Source: Salegentibacter maritimus (GTDB lineage: Bacteria > Bacteroidota > Bacteroidia > Flavobacteriales > Flavobacteriaceae). From it: a stretch of 64,000 bases of DNA. The first letter of the stretch is position 1; the number at the start of each line of letters is the position of its first letter. The notes beneath the pieces were generated by a model, which was not told the DNA's origin, made no database searches, and worked only from the letters and a program-made list of their open reading frames with translations. Where the stretch lies: assembly GCF_016236915.1 (NCBI RefSeq), contig NZ_JAEHOK010000002.1, forward strand, positions 124,001 to 188,000, written 5' to 3'. The position numbers and the translations under genes were made by a program. Shown here piece after piece: positions 17,590 to 26,622 of the stretch.

Positions 17590-18072
17590 ATGAAGCCATT
17601 TAAAGTTACCTCAACTTTTGAAGTTTATGAGTCTATCGAAGAGCTTCCTGAAGTTATTCGGGATTTGATGAAGCAAGCTATGCGAGCCCGTGATAATGCC
17701 TATGCGCCTTATTCTCAGTTTAAGGTTGGAGCTGCTCTTGTCTTAAATAATAATGAAGTTGTTACTGGAAGTAATCAGGAAAATGCCTCTTATCCTTCCG
17801 GGCTTTGTGCAGAGCGTACGGCAATTTATTATGCGGGTGCTAAATACCCAGAGGCACAAATTAATTATATGGTTATTTCAGCTAAATCTATGAAGCATAA
17901 AGTTGATGCTCCTGTGCCGCCCTGTGGGGCATGTAGGCAGGCGCTGGTTGAGTATGAAGTGAAGCAGAAATCTGAAATTCCGGTATTTTTTATGGGGGAA
18001 AGTGGGCAGGTTATGAAGGCAAATTCCATAAAAGATTTACTTCCTTTAATGTTTGATAAGACGGCCTTATAA
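17590..18072 (+). CDS. cdd: cytidine deaminase
   Basis: 160 residues, the size of a tetrameric zinc cytidine deaminase, which converts (deoxy)cytidine to (deoxy)uridine in pyrimidine salvage. The zinc site is complete: CAERTAIYYAG (Cys and catalytic Glu, about residues 77-87) and PPCGACRQAL (two further cysteines, about 113-122). The substrate-positioning motif AYAPYSQFKVGAAL lies near residue 40. It has its own likely promoter and about 110 bases separate it from pdhA. Confidence 0.95.
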   Translation: MKPFKVTSTFEVYESIEELPEVIRDLMKQAMRARDNAYAPYSQFKVGAALVLNNNEVVTGSNQENASYPSGLCAERTAIYYAGAKYPEAQINYMVISAKSMKHKVDAPVPPCGACRQALVEYEVKQKSEIPVFFMGESGQVMKANSIKDLLPLMFDKTAL

Positions 18073-18123
18073 CGTTTTCGTTATTTTTGCTTGAAAACTG
18101 TTTTCCATTCTTGTTTAAAATAG

Positions 18124-18131
18124 TATTTTTG
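18124..18131 (+). promoter_or_regulatory. possible pdhA -7 element
   Basis: TATTTTTG matches TAnnTTTG, 49 bases before the pdhA ATG. The best -33 candidate (CTG at 18098-18100) is imperfect and 23 bases away. Confidence 0.45.
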
Positions 18132-18180
18132 TTATCCGCTTGGCAAACCCTATCTGTCTGGCTTAAAATTAATATGTTAA

Positions 18181-19182
18181 ATGAAGAAAGTAACAAAAGC
18201 CACGTATTTAAAGTGGTACGAGGATATGCTGTTTTGGCGTAAATTTGAGGACAAACTTGCGCAAGTTTATATACAGCAGAAAGTAAGAGGTTTTTTGCAT
18301 TTGTATAATGGGCAGGAAGCTATCCTGGCAGGTGCCCTTCATGTAATGGACCTGGAAAAGGATAAAATGATTACTGCTTATCGTAACCACGTGCAGCCAA
18401 TTGGTTTAGGAGTAGATCCTAAACGTGTAATGGCAGAGCTTTATGGTAAAGGAACCGGTACGTCTCAAGGTCTTGGTGGTTCCATGCATATTTTTTCTAA
18501 AGAGCATAATTTTTACGGTGGTCACGGTATTGTTGGGGGTCAAATTCCACTGGGTGCCGGGCTGGCATTTGCAGATAAATACTTTAAGCGTGATGCCGTA
18601 ACACTTACCTTCCTGGGAGATGGTGCTGCAAGACAGGGTTCCCTTCACGAAACTTTAAACATGGCGGTTAAATGGAATTTACCGGTAGTATTTTGTGTAG
18701 AGAATAACGGTTATGCAATGGGAACATCGGTAGCTAGAACTGCTAAAGGGACAGATATCTGGAAACTCGGTAATGGTTATGAAATGCCTTGTGGTCCTGT
18801 AGATGCTATGGATCCTATTAAGGTGGCAGAGGCTTTAGATGAAGCGATTAAAAGAGCAAGAAAAGGTGAAGGTCCTACATTTTTAGAATTAAAAACTTAC
18901 CGTTACCGTGGGCACTCTATGAGTGATGCTCAAAAATATAGAACAAAAGAAGAAGTTGAAGAATATCAGAAATTAGATCCTATCACTAAAGTCTTGGGTA
19001 TAATTAAGGATAAAAAGTATGCTTCAGAAGATGAGATAAAAAAGATCAACAAGCGCGTTAAAGATAAGGTTGCTGAGTGCGAGAAATTCGCAGAAGAATC
19101 AGACTTCCCTGAAAAGAACGTAATGTATGATGTTGTTTACGAACAGGAAGATTATCCGTTTTTAGCACATAAACCTCAATAA
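18181..19182 (+). CDS. pdhA: pyruvate dehydrogenase E1 component, alpha subunit
   Basis: 333 residues. Forms the thiamine-diphosphate-dependent E1 with a beta subunit that is not encoded nearby. The TPP motif is clear: GDGAARQGSLHE (about residues 147-158) through VENNGYAMGT about 30 residues later. The phosphorylation-loop equivalent YRYRGHSMSDAQKYR lies near residue 242. It decarboxylates pyruvate and passes the acetyl group to the lipoyl arms of E2, which is encoded three bases downstream, so the two are co-transcribed and probably translationally coupled. Confidence 0.95.
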   Translation: MKKVTKATYLKWYEDMLFWRKFEDKLAQVYIQQKVRGFLHLYNGQEAILAGALHVMDLEKDKMITAYRNHVQPIGLGVDPKRVMAELYGKGTGTSQGLGGSMHIFSKEHNFYGGHGIVGGQIPLGAGLAFADKYFKRDAVTLTFLGDGAARQGSLHETLNMAVKWNLPVVFCVENNGYAMGTSVARTAKGTDIWKLGNGYEMPCGPVDAMDPIKVAEALDEAIKRARKGEGPTFLELKTYRYRGHSMSDAQKYRTKEEVEEYQKLDPITKVLGIIKDKKYASEDEIKKINKRVKDKVAECEKFAEESDFPEKNVMYDVVYEQEDYPFLAHKPQ

Positions 19183-19185
19183 ATT

Positions 19186-20826
19186 ATGGCAGAAGTAATA
19201 AATATGCCGCGTTTAAGCGACACCATGGAAGAAGGTGTTGTGGCAAAATGGTTAAAGCAAAAAGGTGATAAAGTTGAAGAAGGAGATATCCTTGCAGAAA
19301 TTGAAACCGATAAAGCTACGATGGAGTTTGAGTCTTTTCATGAAGGGACTTTGCTTCATATAGGAATCGAAGAGGGTGAAACCGCTCCTGTAGATACCTT
19401 GCTTGCTATTATTGGGGAAGAAGGTGAAGATATTTCAGGCTTGCTAAATGGCGGAGGAGACGCTAAGGAAGACAAAAAAGAAGAGTCCTCAGAAGCCGCA
19501 GGGCAAGATGAGACAGAAAGCAATGACGAAAGTGATGACTCAGATATCCCTGAAGGCGTAGAGGTTATAACCATGCCTCGTCTTAGTGATACTATGGAGG
19601 AAGGTACCGTTGCATCCTGGTTGAAAAAGGAAGGAGATAAAGTTGAAGAAGGAGATATCCTTGCAGAAATTGAAACCGATAAGGCTACGATGGAGTTTGA
19701 ATCTTTTTATGAAGGTACGCTTCTTAAAATTGGGCTTGAAGAGGGTGAGACTGCAAAAGTTGATAGCTTGTTGGCTATTATTGGGCCAGAAGGTACCGAT
19801 GTTTCTAATGTTTCGGTAGATGGAAAGTCTAAAAAGAAAACTTCTGGGAAATCAGAGGAAAAAGAAGAAAAATCTCAGGAGACTGGTAGTAGTGAATCTT
19901 CAGAAAAGAAATCTTCTGGAGCAACTAAAGACGGAGGTAGGATATTTGCTTCTCCATTAGCAAAGAAAATGGCAGAAGATAAAGGTATAGATCTATCAAA
20001 TGTTCAAGGTAGCGGTGGTAATGGCCGTATCGTTAAAAAGGATATTGAAGATTATAAACCTTCAGAAAAACCTGCTGAAACTAAAGCCGCTGCCAAAGAA
20101 GATACTGCTGCAGCACAGCCACAGCCTTACGTGCCTGCAGGAGAAGAGAGTTTCGAGGAAATTAAGAATTCTCAGATGCGTAAAACCATTGCCAAGAGAC
20201 TTGGTGAGTCTAAGTTTAATGCGCCACATTATTATCTAACTATAGAGGTAGATATGGCAAACGCAATGGCTTCACGTAAGCAAATAAATGAGATGCCAGA
20301 TGTCAAGGTGTCTTTTAATGATATGGTGATTAAAGCTAGTGCCATGGCACTTCGTAAACATCCGCAGGTAAACAGCCAGTGGACGGGTGAATCTATGAAA
20401 ATCGCTAAGCATATTCATATGGGTGTTGCGGTAGCCGTAGAAGAAGGTCTTGTAGTTCCTGTTTTAAAATTTGCCGATCAAATGTCCATGACCCAAATTG
20501 GGAATAATGTAAAAGACGTTGCCGGTAAAGCAAGAAATAAGAAGTTGCAACCTAAAGATATGGAGGGAAGTACCTTTACCGTGTCTAACCTGGGAATGTT
20601 TGGTATTGTTGAATTTACAAGTATTATTAATCAGCCAAACTCTGCAATTCTTTCTGTAGGAACTATTGTTGAAAAACCAGTAGTTAAAAACGGCGAGATT
20701 GTAGTTGGGAATACTATGAAATTAACACTTGCCTGTGATCATAGAACTGTAGATGGTGCAACCGGTGCTGCTTTCTTGAAAACGCTTAAAACGTATATGG
20801 AGAACCCGGTAACTATGTTGGCATAA
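19186..20826 (+). CDS. pdhC: pyruvate dehydrogenase E2 (dihydrolipoamide acetyltransferase), two lipoyl domains
   Basis: 546 residues with two lipoyl domains (about 1-76 and 126-202), each with the lipoylated lysine in ETDKATMEFES. They are joined by Glu/Ser/Lys-rich flexible linkers. A peripheral-subunit-binding domain follows (about 250-285, IFASPLAKKMAEDKGIDL), then an Ala/Pro/Lys linker and the acyltransferase core (about 320-546) with the catalytic DHRTVDGATG near the end. The two lipoyl domains share a 47-base identical stretch at DNA level. E2 forms the core of the pyruvate dehydrogenase complex and makes acetyl-CoA. A strong terminator ends the operon. Confidence 0.96.
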   Translation: MAEVINMPRLSDTMEEGVVAKWLKQKGDKVEEGDILAEIETDKATMEFESFHEGTLLHIGIEEGETAPVDTLLAIIGEEGEDISGLLNGGGDAKEDKKEESSEAAGQDETESNDESDDSDIPEGVEVITMPRLSDTMEEGTVASWLKKEGDKVEEGDILAEIETDKATMEFESFYEGTLLKIGLEEGETAKVDSLLAIIGPEGTDVSNVSVDGKSKKKTSGKSEEKEEKSQETGSSESSEKKSSGATKDGGRIFASPLAKKMAEDKGIDLSNVQGSGGNGRIVKKDIEDYKPSEKPAETKAAAKEDTAAAQPQPYVPAGEESFEEIKNSQMRKTIAKRLGESKFNAPHYYLTIEVDMANAMASRKQINEMPDVKVSFNDMVIKASAMALRKHPQVNSQWTGESMKIAKHIHMGVAVAVEEGLVVPVLKFADQMSMTQIGNNVKDVAGKARNKKLQPKDMEGSTFTVSNLGMFGIVEFTSIINQPNSAILSVGTIVEKPVVKNGEIVVGNTMKLTLACDHRTVDGATGAAFLKTLKTYMENPVTMLA

Positions 20827-20853
20827 ACTAGATTTATAAATAACTAATTATTA

Positions 20854-20882
20854 AAATCCCGCACTCTTGCGGGATTTTTTTA
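20854..20882 (+). terminator. terminator of pdhA-pdhC
   Basis: Stem AAATCCCGCA (20854-20863) / TGCGGGATTT (20868-20877), loop CTCT, then a T-run. It lies only 12 bases before the next ATG. Confidence 0.88.
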
Positions 20883-20893
20883 TCTTTAGCGAT

Positions 20894-21874
20894 ATGAGAA
20901 AAATTACATTACACTTTGCATTATTAGCGACTTTTCTATTAAATTTTGCAGACGCAAAAGCACAGGCAGATTTAGCTTCAGTAGAAATTAAAGCAGGCTT
21001 AAATACCGGGGTTGATAAAGCTGAAATTCAGGAGCTGTTAAATTATTTATCTTCTGATGAATTAAGAGGAAGGCAAACCGGGACAGAAGGAATAGAATTA
21101 GCTGCGCAGAAAATTGAAAATATTTTCAAAGAAAACAATGTCCAGAAATATTTTGATTCTTACCGGCATAATTTTACCATAGATGGTGTTAAGGGTTTTA
21201 ATATTGTGGGTATGTTGGAGGGCAGCGATCCTAAATTGAAGGATCAATTTATTATTCTTGGGGCTCATTATGATCATATAGGTGTTCAGAAACCTGTAGA
21301 AGGAGATTCTATTGCCAATGGAGCTAACGATAATGCTGCAGGAACTGTGGCAGTGGTAGAATTGGCCAAGAAATTTGCCGAAATAGGCGAACATAAACGA
21401 AGCATTATGTTTGTATTGTTTTCGGCAGAGGAAATGGGCCTGGTGGGAGCAAAGAAAATAGCACAAAGGCTTAAAGAAGATAAGCTCGATCTATACACCT
21501 TATTTAACTTTGAAATGATTGGTGTTCCTATGACCGGGAAGGATTATATAGGTTACCTTACGGGGTATGAAAACTCTAATTTCGCAGAAAAATTCAATGA
21601 ATATTCTGGAGAGAAGGTACTTGGGTTTTTGCCGCAGGTAAAGGAGTATAATCTTTTTAAGCGAAGCGATAATTACCCTTTTTACCAAGAATTTCATGTA
21701 CCAGCACAAACTATTTCAACATTTGATTTTACAAATTACAATTATTATCACCATGTTGCAGATGAGGCGCAAAGACTTGATGTGGAGCATATGGCCAGGG
21801 TTGTTGAAAGTGTGATTCCGGGCATTCTAAAAATGGCCAATACTTCCGAGAAGGAAATAAAATTGAATGAATAA
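20894..21874 (+). CDS. M28-family zinc aminopeptidase, secreted
   Basis: 326 residues from the ATG at 20894; this start gives the signal peptide MRKITLHFALLATFLLNFADAKAQ. The M28 di-zinc site is visible: GAHYDHIG (first His/Asp), GANDNAAGT (bridging Asp), FSAEEMGLVG (catalytic and ligand Glu), FEMIG, and a late His in NYYHHVADE. Family members remove N-terminal residues from peptides or act on carboxyl-blocked substrates in the periplasm or outside. A TATCTTTA sequence (20880-20887) directly after the pdhC terminator would place the transcription start almost on the ATG, so the leader may be absent or very short. Confidence 0.88.
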   Translation: MRKITLHFALLATFLLNFADAKAQADLASVEIKAGLNTGVDKAEIQELLNYLSSDELRGRQTGTEGIELAAQKIENIFKENNVQKYFDSYRHNFTIDGVKGFNIVGMLEGSDPKLKDQFIILGAHYDHIGVQKPVEGDSIANGANDNAAGTVAVVELAKKFAEIGEHKRSIMFVLFSAEEMGLVGAKKIAQRLKEDKLDLYTLFNFEMIGVPMTGKDYIGYLTGYENSNFAEKFNEYSGEKVLGFLPQVKEYNLFKRSDNYPFYQEFHVPAQTISTFDFTNYNYYHHVADEAQRLDVEHMARVVESVIPGILKMANTSEKEIKLNE

Positions 21875-21944
21875 CAAATAAATAGGATGTTACTCGTATA
21901 ATTTTTAAGGGTTCATTCTGGATAGTGATTAAAGTTATATACAA

Positions 21945-22625
21945 ATGAAGCATATAGTGATAACAGGCACCAGCCGCGGAATGGGTTATGAGATGGTGAA
22001 GCTTTTTGCCGAAAATGGGCACAAAGTACTGGCGCTTTCACGAAATGACAAGCCGGTTTCTGAATTAAATTTGGATGAGGTGACAGCTATTTCCTGTGAT
22101 ATTTCAAAACCCGAAGATCTAGATAAAGTTGAAGCTTTTATAAAATCAGAATGGCAACAGGTTGATGTATTAATAAACAATGCCGGAGCCCTGGTCTATA
22201 AGGATTTTGAAAAAATTTCAGCAGAAGAGTTTCAGCAGGTGTATGGTACTAATGTCTTTGGTGTTATAGGTTTAACTCAAAAGCTATTGCCCTTTATGAA
22301 AAAAGATGCCCATGTGGTGAATATAAGTACTATGGGAGGTATACAGGGAAGTGTAAAATTCCCGGGCCTTTCAGCTTATAGTTCCAGTAAAGCTGCAGTA
22401 ATAACCTTAACTGAGCTCTTAGCTGAAGAGTATAAAGAAAAAGGACCTTCATTTAATGTGTTAGCTTTAGGGGCTGTGCAAACCGAGATGCTGGAGGAAG
22501 CCTTTCCCGGTTTGGAAGTTCCGCTTTCGGCAAAGGATATGGCCGAGTATATTACGAATTTTAGTCTTACCGGGCATAAATTCTATAATGGTAAAATACT
22601 TCAGGTTTCAAATAGTACCCCTTAG
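21945..22625 (+). CDS. short-chain dehydrogenase/reductase (SDR)
   Basis: 226 residues of a classical SDR. The cofactor motif ITGTSRGMGYEM (TGxxxGxG) is at the N-terminus, NNAG is at about residue 79, the catalytic Ser lies in the INISTMGG strand, and the YSSSKAA catalytic Tyr/Lys motif is at about residue 145. The substrate is unknown. It is the first gene of a tight cluster with the SprT-like gene (3-base gap) and the mannose-1-phosphate guanylyltransferase gene (10-base gap), which probably form one operon, although no shared pathway is obvious. Confidence 0.9.
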   Translation: MKHIVITGTSRGMGYEMVKLFAENGHKVLALSRNDKPVSELNLDEVTAISCDISKPEDLDKVEAFIKSEWQQVDVLINNAGALVYKDFEKISAEEFQQVYGTNVFGVIGLTQKLLPFMKKDAHVVNISTMGGIQGSVKFPGLSAYSSSKAAVITLTELLAEEYKEKGPSFNVLALGAVQTEMLEEAFPGLEVPLSAKDMAEYITNFSLTGHKFYNGKILQVSNSTP

Positions 22626-22628
22626 CCA

Positions 22629-23228
22629 ATGAGAGAAATCCTTAATAGATATATTCCGGAACGAGCTGTTTCTCCTATCTTTAAAATGATTAAGGACAAT
22701 AATGTTCATCTAAAAATTGTGAATGAACGTAAAACCAGGCATGGAGATTACCGAAGAATGCCTAATGGGACACAGCAAATTACAGTAAATGCCAATTTAA
22801 ATGAATATCGCTTTTTAATCACTTTGGTTCATGAAATTGCACATTTACAGGCTTTTGAGAAATTTGGAAGGCAAATAAAGCCGCACGGTCGCGAATGGAA
22901 GTATACTTTTAAGGAATTAATGCTGCCTTTTATTAGGCCTGATGTTTTTCCTTCGGTATTACTTCCGGTAATTGCCCGGCATTTTAAAAATCCCACAGCT
23001 AGCAGCGATACCGATGCAAAATTATCGGTGGCACTTAAAACTTTTGATCCTGAAAACGATAAAAACTATATTTTTGAAATTCCTGTAGGGGGAATTTTTA
23101 GAATTTATAACGGAAAAACATTTAAAAAAGGAGAGCGGAAAATAAAACGCTACGAATGTCTGGAGGTTGATACGGGAAAGGTTTATTTGTTTCAACCAAA
23201 TGCAGAAGTAGAACTGCTTAAAAATTAA
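22629..23228 (+). CDS. SprT-like zinc metalloprotease domain protein
   Basis: 199 residues. The HExxH zinc motif appears as LVHEIAHLQAFEKFG (about residues 69-83), followed by KPHGREWKYTFKELM with the third-ligand histidine region. This is the arrangement of SprT/Spartan-like proteins. The C-terminal part (about 130-199) ends in a small beta region with one Cys and a YECLEVDTGKVYLF segment rather than the usual four-Cys zinc ribbon. The family includes DNA-protein crosslink proteases, but bacterial members are mostly uncharacterised. Predicted cytoplasmic. Confidence 0.85.
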   Translation: MREILNRYIPERAVSPIFKMIKDNNVHLKIVNERKTRHGDYRRMPNGTQQITVNANLNEYRFLITLVHEIAHLQAFEKFGRQIKPHGREWKYTFKELMLPFIRPDVFPSVLLPVIARHFKNPTASSDTDAKLSVALKTFDPENDKNYIFEIPVGGIFRIYNGKTFKKGERKIKRYECLEVDTGKVYLFQPNAEVELLKN

Positions 23229-23238
23229 TTCCCCTTTT

Positions 23239-24321
23239 ATGAAAAACACAAATCATTACGCAATCTTAATGGCGGGCGGTATTGGTTCCCGGTTTTGGCC
23301 GGTTAGTACTACACAATATCCCAAGCAATTTCAGGATATTTTGGGTGTAGGTTCTACGCTTATACAAATTACTTTTTACAGACTGGCAAAGTTAATGCCG
23401 GCAGAAAATATTATAATCCTTACGCATAAAGATTATAAAGAGATTGTGAAAGAACAGCTTCCTCAAGTGAAGGATGAGCAAATTGTATTAGAGCCCTGTA
23501 TGAGAAATACGGCGCCAAGTATTTTATTGGGTGCTTTAAAAATTAAAAAGAAAAATAGTGACGCCTTAATCTTAGTGGCACCGAGTGATCACTGGATTCA
23601 GGGGGACCTTGCGTTTCAGGAAAATATTGAAGAGGCTTTTGAGATAGTAGCTTCAGAAGATAAATTAATTACCCTGGGAATTGAACCTACTTTCCCTAAT
23701 ACCGGTTATGGGTATATTAAATATAAAAAAGATGATGCCGATGGGCTAAAACCTGTGCTAAGATTTACAGAAAAGCCTTCTTTTAAAAAGGCAGAAAGTT
23801 TTTTAGAGGAAGGGAACTACGTTTGGAATGCAGGAATTTTTATCTGGAGTGCTAAATTTATTCTTGAGAGCTTTCAGAAATATCAACCCGAGACTTTTAG
23901 ACTTTTCCAAAAAGGAGTTGAGGTGTATAATACTGAAAAAGAACAGGAGTTTTTAGTTGAAAACTATCAGAAGGCACAGAGTATCTCTATAGATTACGCC
24001 ATTATGGAAAAGTCTGATAGCGTTTATGTGATTCCGGCGAAATTTAAATGGAATGATTTGGGAACCTGGAGATCGCTTGAAGATGAGTTGATACAAGACA
24101 AGCAACAGAATACAATTGTAAACGGTAGGTTGTTGCCATTAAAATCTACCGGGAATATTATTAAAACCAAAAACAATAAAGTTGTAGTTTTAGACCAGTT
24201 ACATGATTTTGTAGTGGTAGAAAATGATAATGTGTTATTAATTACTCCAAAAGATAGAATACAGGAAATTAAAGCCATTCGTGATAAGGTAGTTGACCAA
24301 TTTGGAGAAGAATTAGGATAA
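23239..24321 (+). CDS. manC: mannose-1-phosphate guanylyltransferase
   Basis: 360 residues. Makes GDP-mannose from mannose-1-phosphate and GTP for cell-surface glycans. The nucleotidyltransferase signature GGIGSRFWPVS...PKQF is at the N-terminus, VAPSDHWI (metal site) near residue 114 and RFTEKPSF (sugar-phosphate site) near residue 175. It lacks the C-terminal phosphomannose isomerase domain found in two-domain ManC/AlgA proteins, so it is the single-activity form usual in Bacteroidota. It is last in the SDR-SprT-manC run; no terminator was seen after it. Confidence 0.93.
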   Translation: MKNTNHYAILMAGGIGSRFWPVSTTQYPKQFQDILGVGSTLIQITFYRLAKLMPAENIIILTHKDYKEIVKEQLPQVKDEQIVLEPCMRNTAPSILLGALKIKKKNSDALILVAPSDHWIQGDLAFQENIEEAFEIVASEDKLITLGIEPTFPNTGYGYIKYKKDDADGLKPVLRFTEKPSFKKAESFLEEGNYVWNAGIFIWSAKFILESFQKYQPETFRLFQKGVEVYNTEKEQEFLVENYQKAQSISIDYAIMEKSDSVYVIPAKFKWNDLGTWRSLEDELIQDKQQNTIVNGRLLPLKSTGNIIKTKNNKVVVLDQLHDFVVVENDNVLLITPKDRIQEIKAIRDKVVDQFGEELG

Positions 24322-24418
24322 ATCACTCTACAATAATCCCGGGTGGTTGCACATGCGAAATCTATAAATTTCGAGTTAAGGCTCGTAGCATTTAAATCTC
24401 GTTTATCGAGTAAATTCT

Positions 24419-25861
24419 ATGGATAAGAATCAAAAACCAGAAAATAATATATCCTACCAAACTCAAGATGAGTCTGGGAACTTGGAAGCAAAAACAAAAG
24501 GGATTTGGGAAAATATAAAGGCACTTATAAGAGAGCTGCTGGAAATTAGGCACGATACCGATAGAGAATCTACGGTAGAAGCTGTAAAGAAAGATATATC
24601 TTTTAAAGGGCATAATGCCTGGATTCTTATATTCTCTATTTTCGTGGCTTCTGTTGGTCTTAATGTGGGGAGTACAGCAGTTGTTATTGGTGCGATGCTT
24701 ATTTCTCCTTTAATGGGGCCTATTGTTGGTGTAGGGATGTCTGTAGCCATTAATGACGTGCTTACATTAAGAAAATCCTTTATTAACCTGGGTTTAATGG
24801 TAGGTTTAAGTGTGCTTACCGCCTATGTTTATTTTCTTATTTCGCCTGTTAAAGAAGAAACCCCTGAGCTTATTGCAAGAACTTATCCCACTATTTTAGA
24901 TGTATTGGTAGCTATTTTTGGTGGTCTCGCTTTAATAGTGGCAAAAACAAAAAAAGGTACCATTGCCAGTGTGATTCTTGGTGTGGCAATTGCAACTGCA
25001 CTTATGCCACCTTTATGTACAGTTGGTTATGGTTTGGCTATAGGTAACTGGTCCTATGCCGGAGGTGCTTTGTACCTATTTTCAATTAACGCTGTATTTA
25101 TTGCGCTTTCTACCTTTGTGGTAACCAAGGTGCTTGATTTTCCTTTGGTAAAATATGTAAACAGTAAAAGGAGAAAAAGAACAGCCCAAATAGCTTCTAC
25201 CATTGCAGTAATTGTAATGATTCCCAGTGTGATTCTATTTGTATTCCTGCTTCAGGAGCAGCTTTTTGAATCTAAAGCAAAAGAATTTGTGTCTAATGTA
25301 ATGAGGTATGAAGGCACAGAAACCATTAAAGCCACTTACGATTATAAAGAAAAAAGTATAGAAGTTTATCTAATTGGGAACCGTGTGCCGCAAACTTCAA
25401 TTACCACCTGGGAAAAACAATTAAAAGACTTTGAGGCTTTAAAGGAAACGAAACTAATTATACATCAGGGAGCAGATCCTACCGGGGCCATAGATGAGCT
25501 GTCTACACAGGTTAGAAGCGGGATCCTGGAAGACTTGTATATGAAAAACCAGGAGCTAATAGAGGATAAAGATGAAAAAATAGCAATTTTAGAAAATGAA
25601 ATTTCGAAATACCGTAGCAGTTCTTTTTCTTTTAGCGATCTAAGCCAGGAAGCCAAAATAAATTATGAAGGAATAGAAGAGTTGGGATACTCTAATTTGA
25701 TTACCACAAATTTCTCGAAGACAGATACTATTCCCACTTTTACAGTAGGTTGGAAGAAAAATATAAAAGCCAGTGAGGTGTCTCAACAGAAAGACCGATT
25801 TGAAAAATGGCTAAAAGTTAGGTTGAAGCTCGATACCCTGCAGGTTAAATCTGTTAATTAG
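24419..25861 (+). CDS. DUF389 (TIGR00341-like) membrane protein
   Basis: 480 residues. A charged, cytoplasmic N-terminus of about 60 residues precedes six or so membrane helices (about 65-285). These include the family hallmark GSTAVVIGAMLISPLMGPIV (about 84-103) and ATALMPPLCTVGYGLA. The C-terminal 190 residues are soluble, with a coiled-coil stretch around residues 385-405. The function of DUF389 proteins is not known. Its stop overlaps the stop of the convergent MlaF-like gene. The 97 bases before it contain small CTCG/CGAG repeats only. Confidence 0.85.
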   Translation: MDKNQKPENNISYQTQDESGNLEAKTKGIWENIKALIRELLEIRHDTDRESTVEAVKKDISFKGHNAWILIFSIFVASVGLNVGSTAVVIGAMLISPLMGPIVGVGMSVAINDVLTLRKSFINLGLMVGLSVLTAYVYFLISPVKEETPELIARTYPTILDVLVAIFGGLALIVAKTKKGTIASVILGVAIATALMPPLCTVGYGLAIGNWSYAGGALYLFSINAVFIALSTFVVTKVLDFPLVKYVNSKRRKRTAQIASTIAVIVMIPSVILFVFLLQEQLFESKAKEFVSNVMRYEGTETIKATYDYKEKSIEVYLIGNRVPQTSITTWEKQLKDFEALKETKLIIHQGADPTGAIDELSTQVRSGILEDLYMKNQELIEDKDEKIAILENEISKYRSSSFSFSDLSQEAKINYEGIEELGYSNLITTNFSKTDTIPTFTVGWKKNIKASEVSQQKDRFEKWLKVRLKLDTLQVKSVN

Positions 25862-26622
25862 AGCCCTTGTTGTTGTGCTTTTCTTACTTTTTGGAATAAG
25901 TTAGAGGAATAAACAAAATCTGTTACGGTTTCATCATCGGTTTTAAAGATTTGCGATTTGTCTCCTTTCCAGGCTAAAACGCCATCTTTTAGAAAAGCAA
26001 TATTTTCTCCAATTTCGAGTACCGAATTCATATCGTGGGTAATGATAATTGTAGTAATATCATATTCGTGCGTAATTTCCTGAATAAGGTTGTCTATAAC
26101 AGTAGCGGTTTTAGGATCCAGCCCCGAGTTGGGTTCGTCGCAAAATAAATATTTAGGTCGGTTTACAATGGCCCGGGCAATGGAAACCCTTTTTTGCATT
26201 CCACCACTAATTTCAGAAGGCATTTTTTTTTCACTACCGTCAAGGTTTACCCGTTCTAGAACTTCCCTAACCCGTTCCAGATTTTCCTTTTTCTTCTTTT
26301 TGGTAAACATTCTTAATGGAAATAATACATTTTCTTCAACCGTCATGGAGTCAAAAAGAGCGCCTCCCTGGAAAACCATTCCAATTTGTTTACTAAGGTC
26401 TTTTCGTTCGTCTTCTGTGAATTGATTGTAGGGTTTGCCATCATATTTTATCACCCCTTTTTCAGGCGTAAATAAGCCTAGCATGCATTTTAAAAGTACA
26501 CTTTTTCCAGAACCCGATTGCCCAATAATAAGATTGGTTTTACTTCTTTCAAAGGTGAAATCTATTCCTTTAAGAATTTCTTCACCATCAAAGCCTTTAT
26601 GTAAATCTTCAACTTTTATCAT
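25858..26622 (-). CDS. Mla-type lipid ABC transporter, ATP-binding protein
   Basis: 254 residues with Walker A GQSGSGKSVLLK, signature ISGGMQKRVSIA, Walker B LFCDEPNSGLDP and the switch histidine in IIITHDM. The ISGGMQKR variant and the MlaE-type permease encoded directly upstream (no gap) identify it as an MlaF/Ttg2A-like subunit, powering phospholipid (or related lipid) movement across the envelope. No MlaD substrate-binding gene is next to it. It converges on the DUF389 gene with overlapping stop codons. Confidence 0.92.
   Translation of the reverse strand: MIKVEDLHKGFDGEEILKGIDFTFERSKTNLIIGQSGSGKSVLLKCMLGLFTPEKGVIKYDGKPYNQFTEDERKDLSKQIGMVFQGGALFDSMTVEENVLFPLRMFTKKKKKENLERVREVLERVNLDGSEKKMPSEISGGMQKRVSIARAIVNRPKYLFCDEPNSGLDPKTATVIDNLIQEITHEYDITTIIITHDMNSVLEIGENIAFLKDGVLAWKGDKSQIFKTDDETVTDFVYSSNLFQKVRKAQQQGL

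Noticed and set aside
24360-24417. CTCG/CGAG repeats before the DUF389 gene
   Set aside because: Four-base arms with several possible pairings; likely chance.
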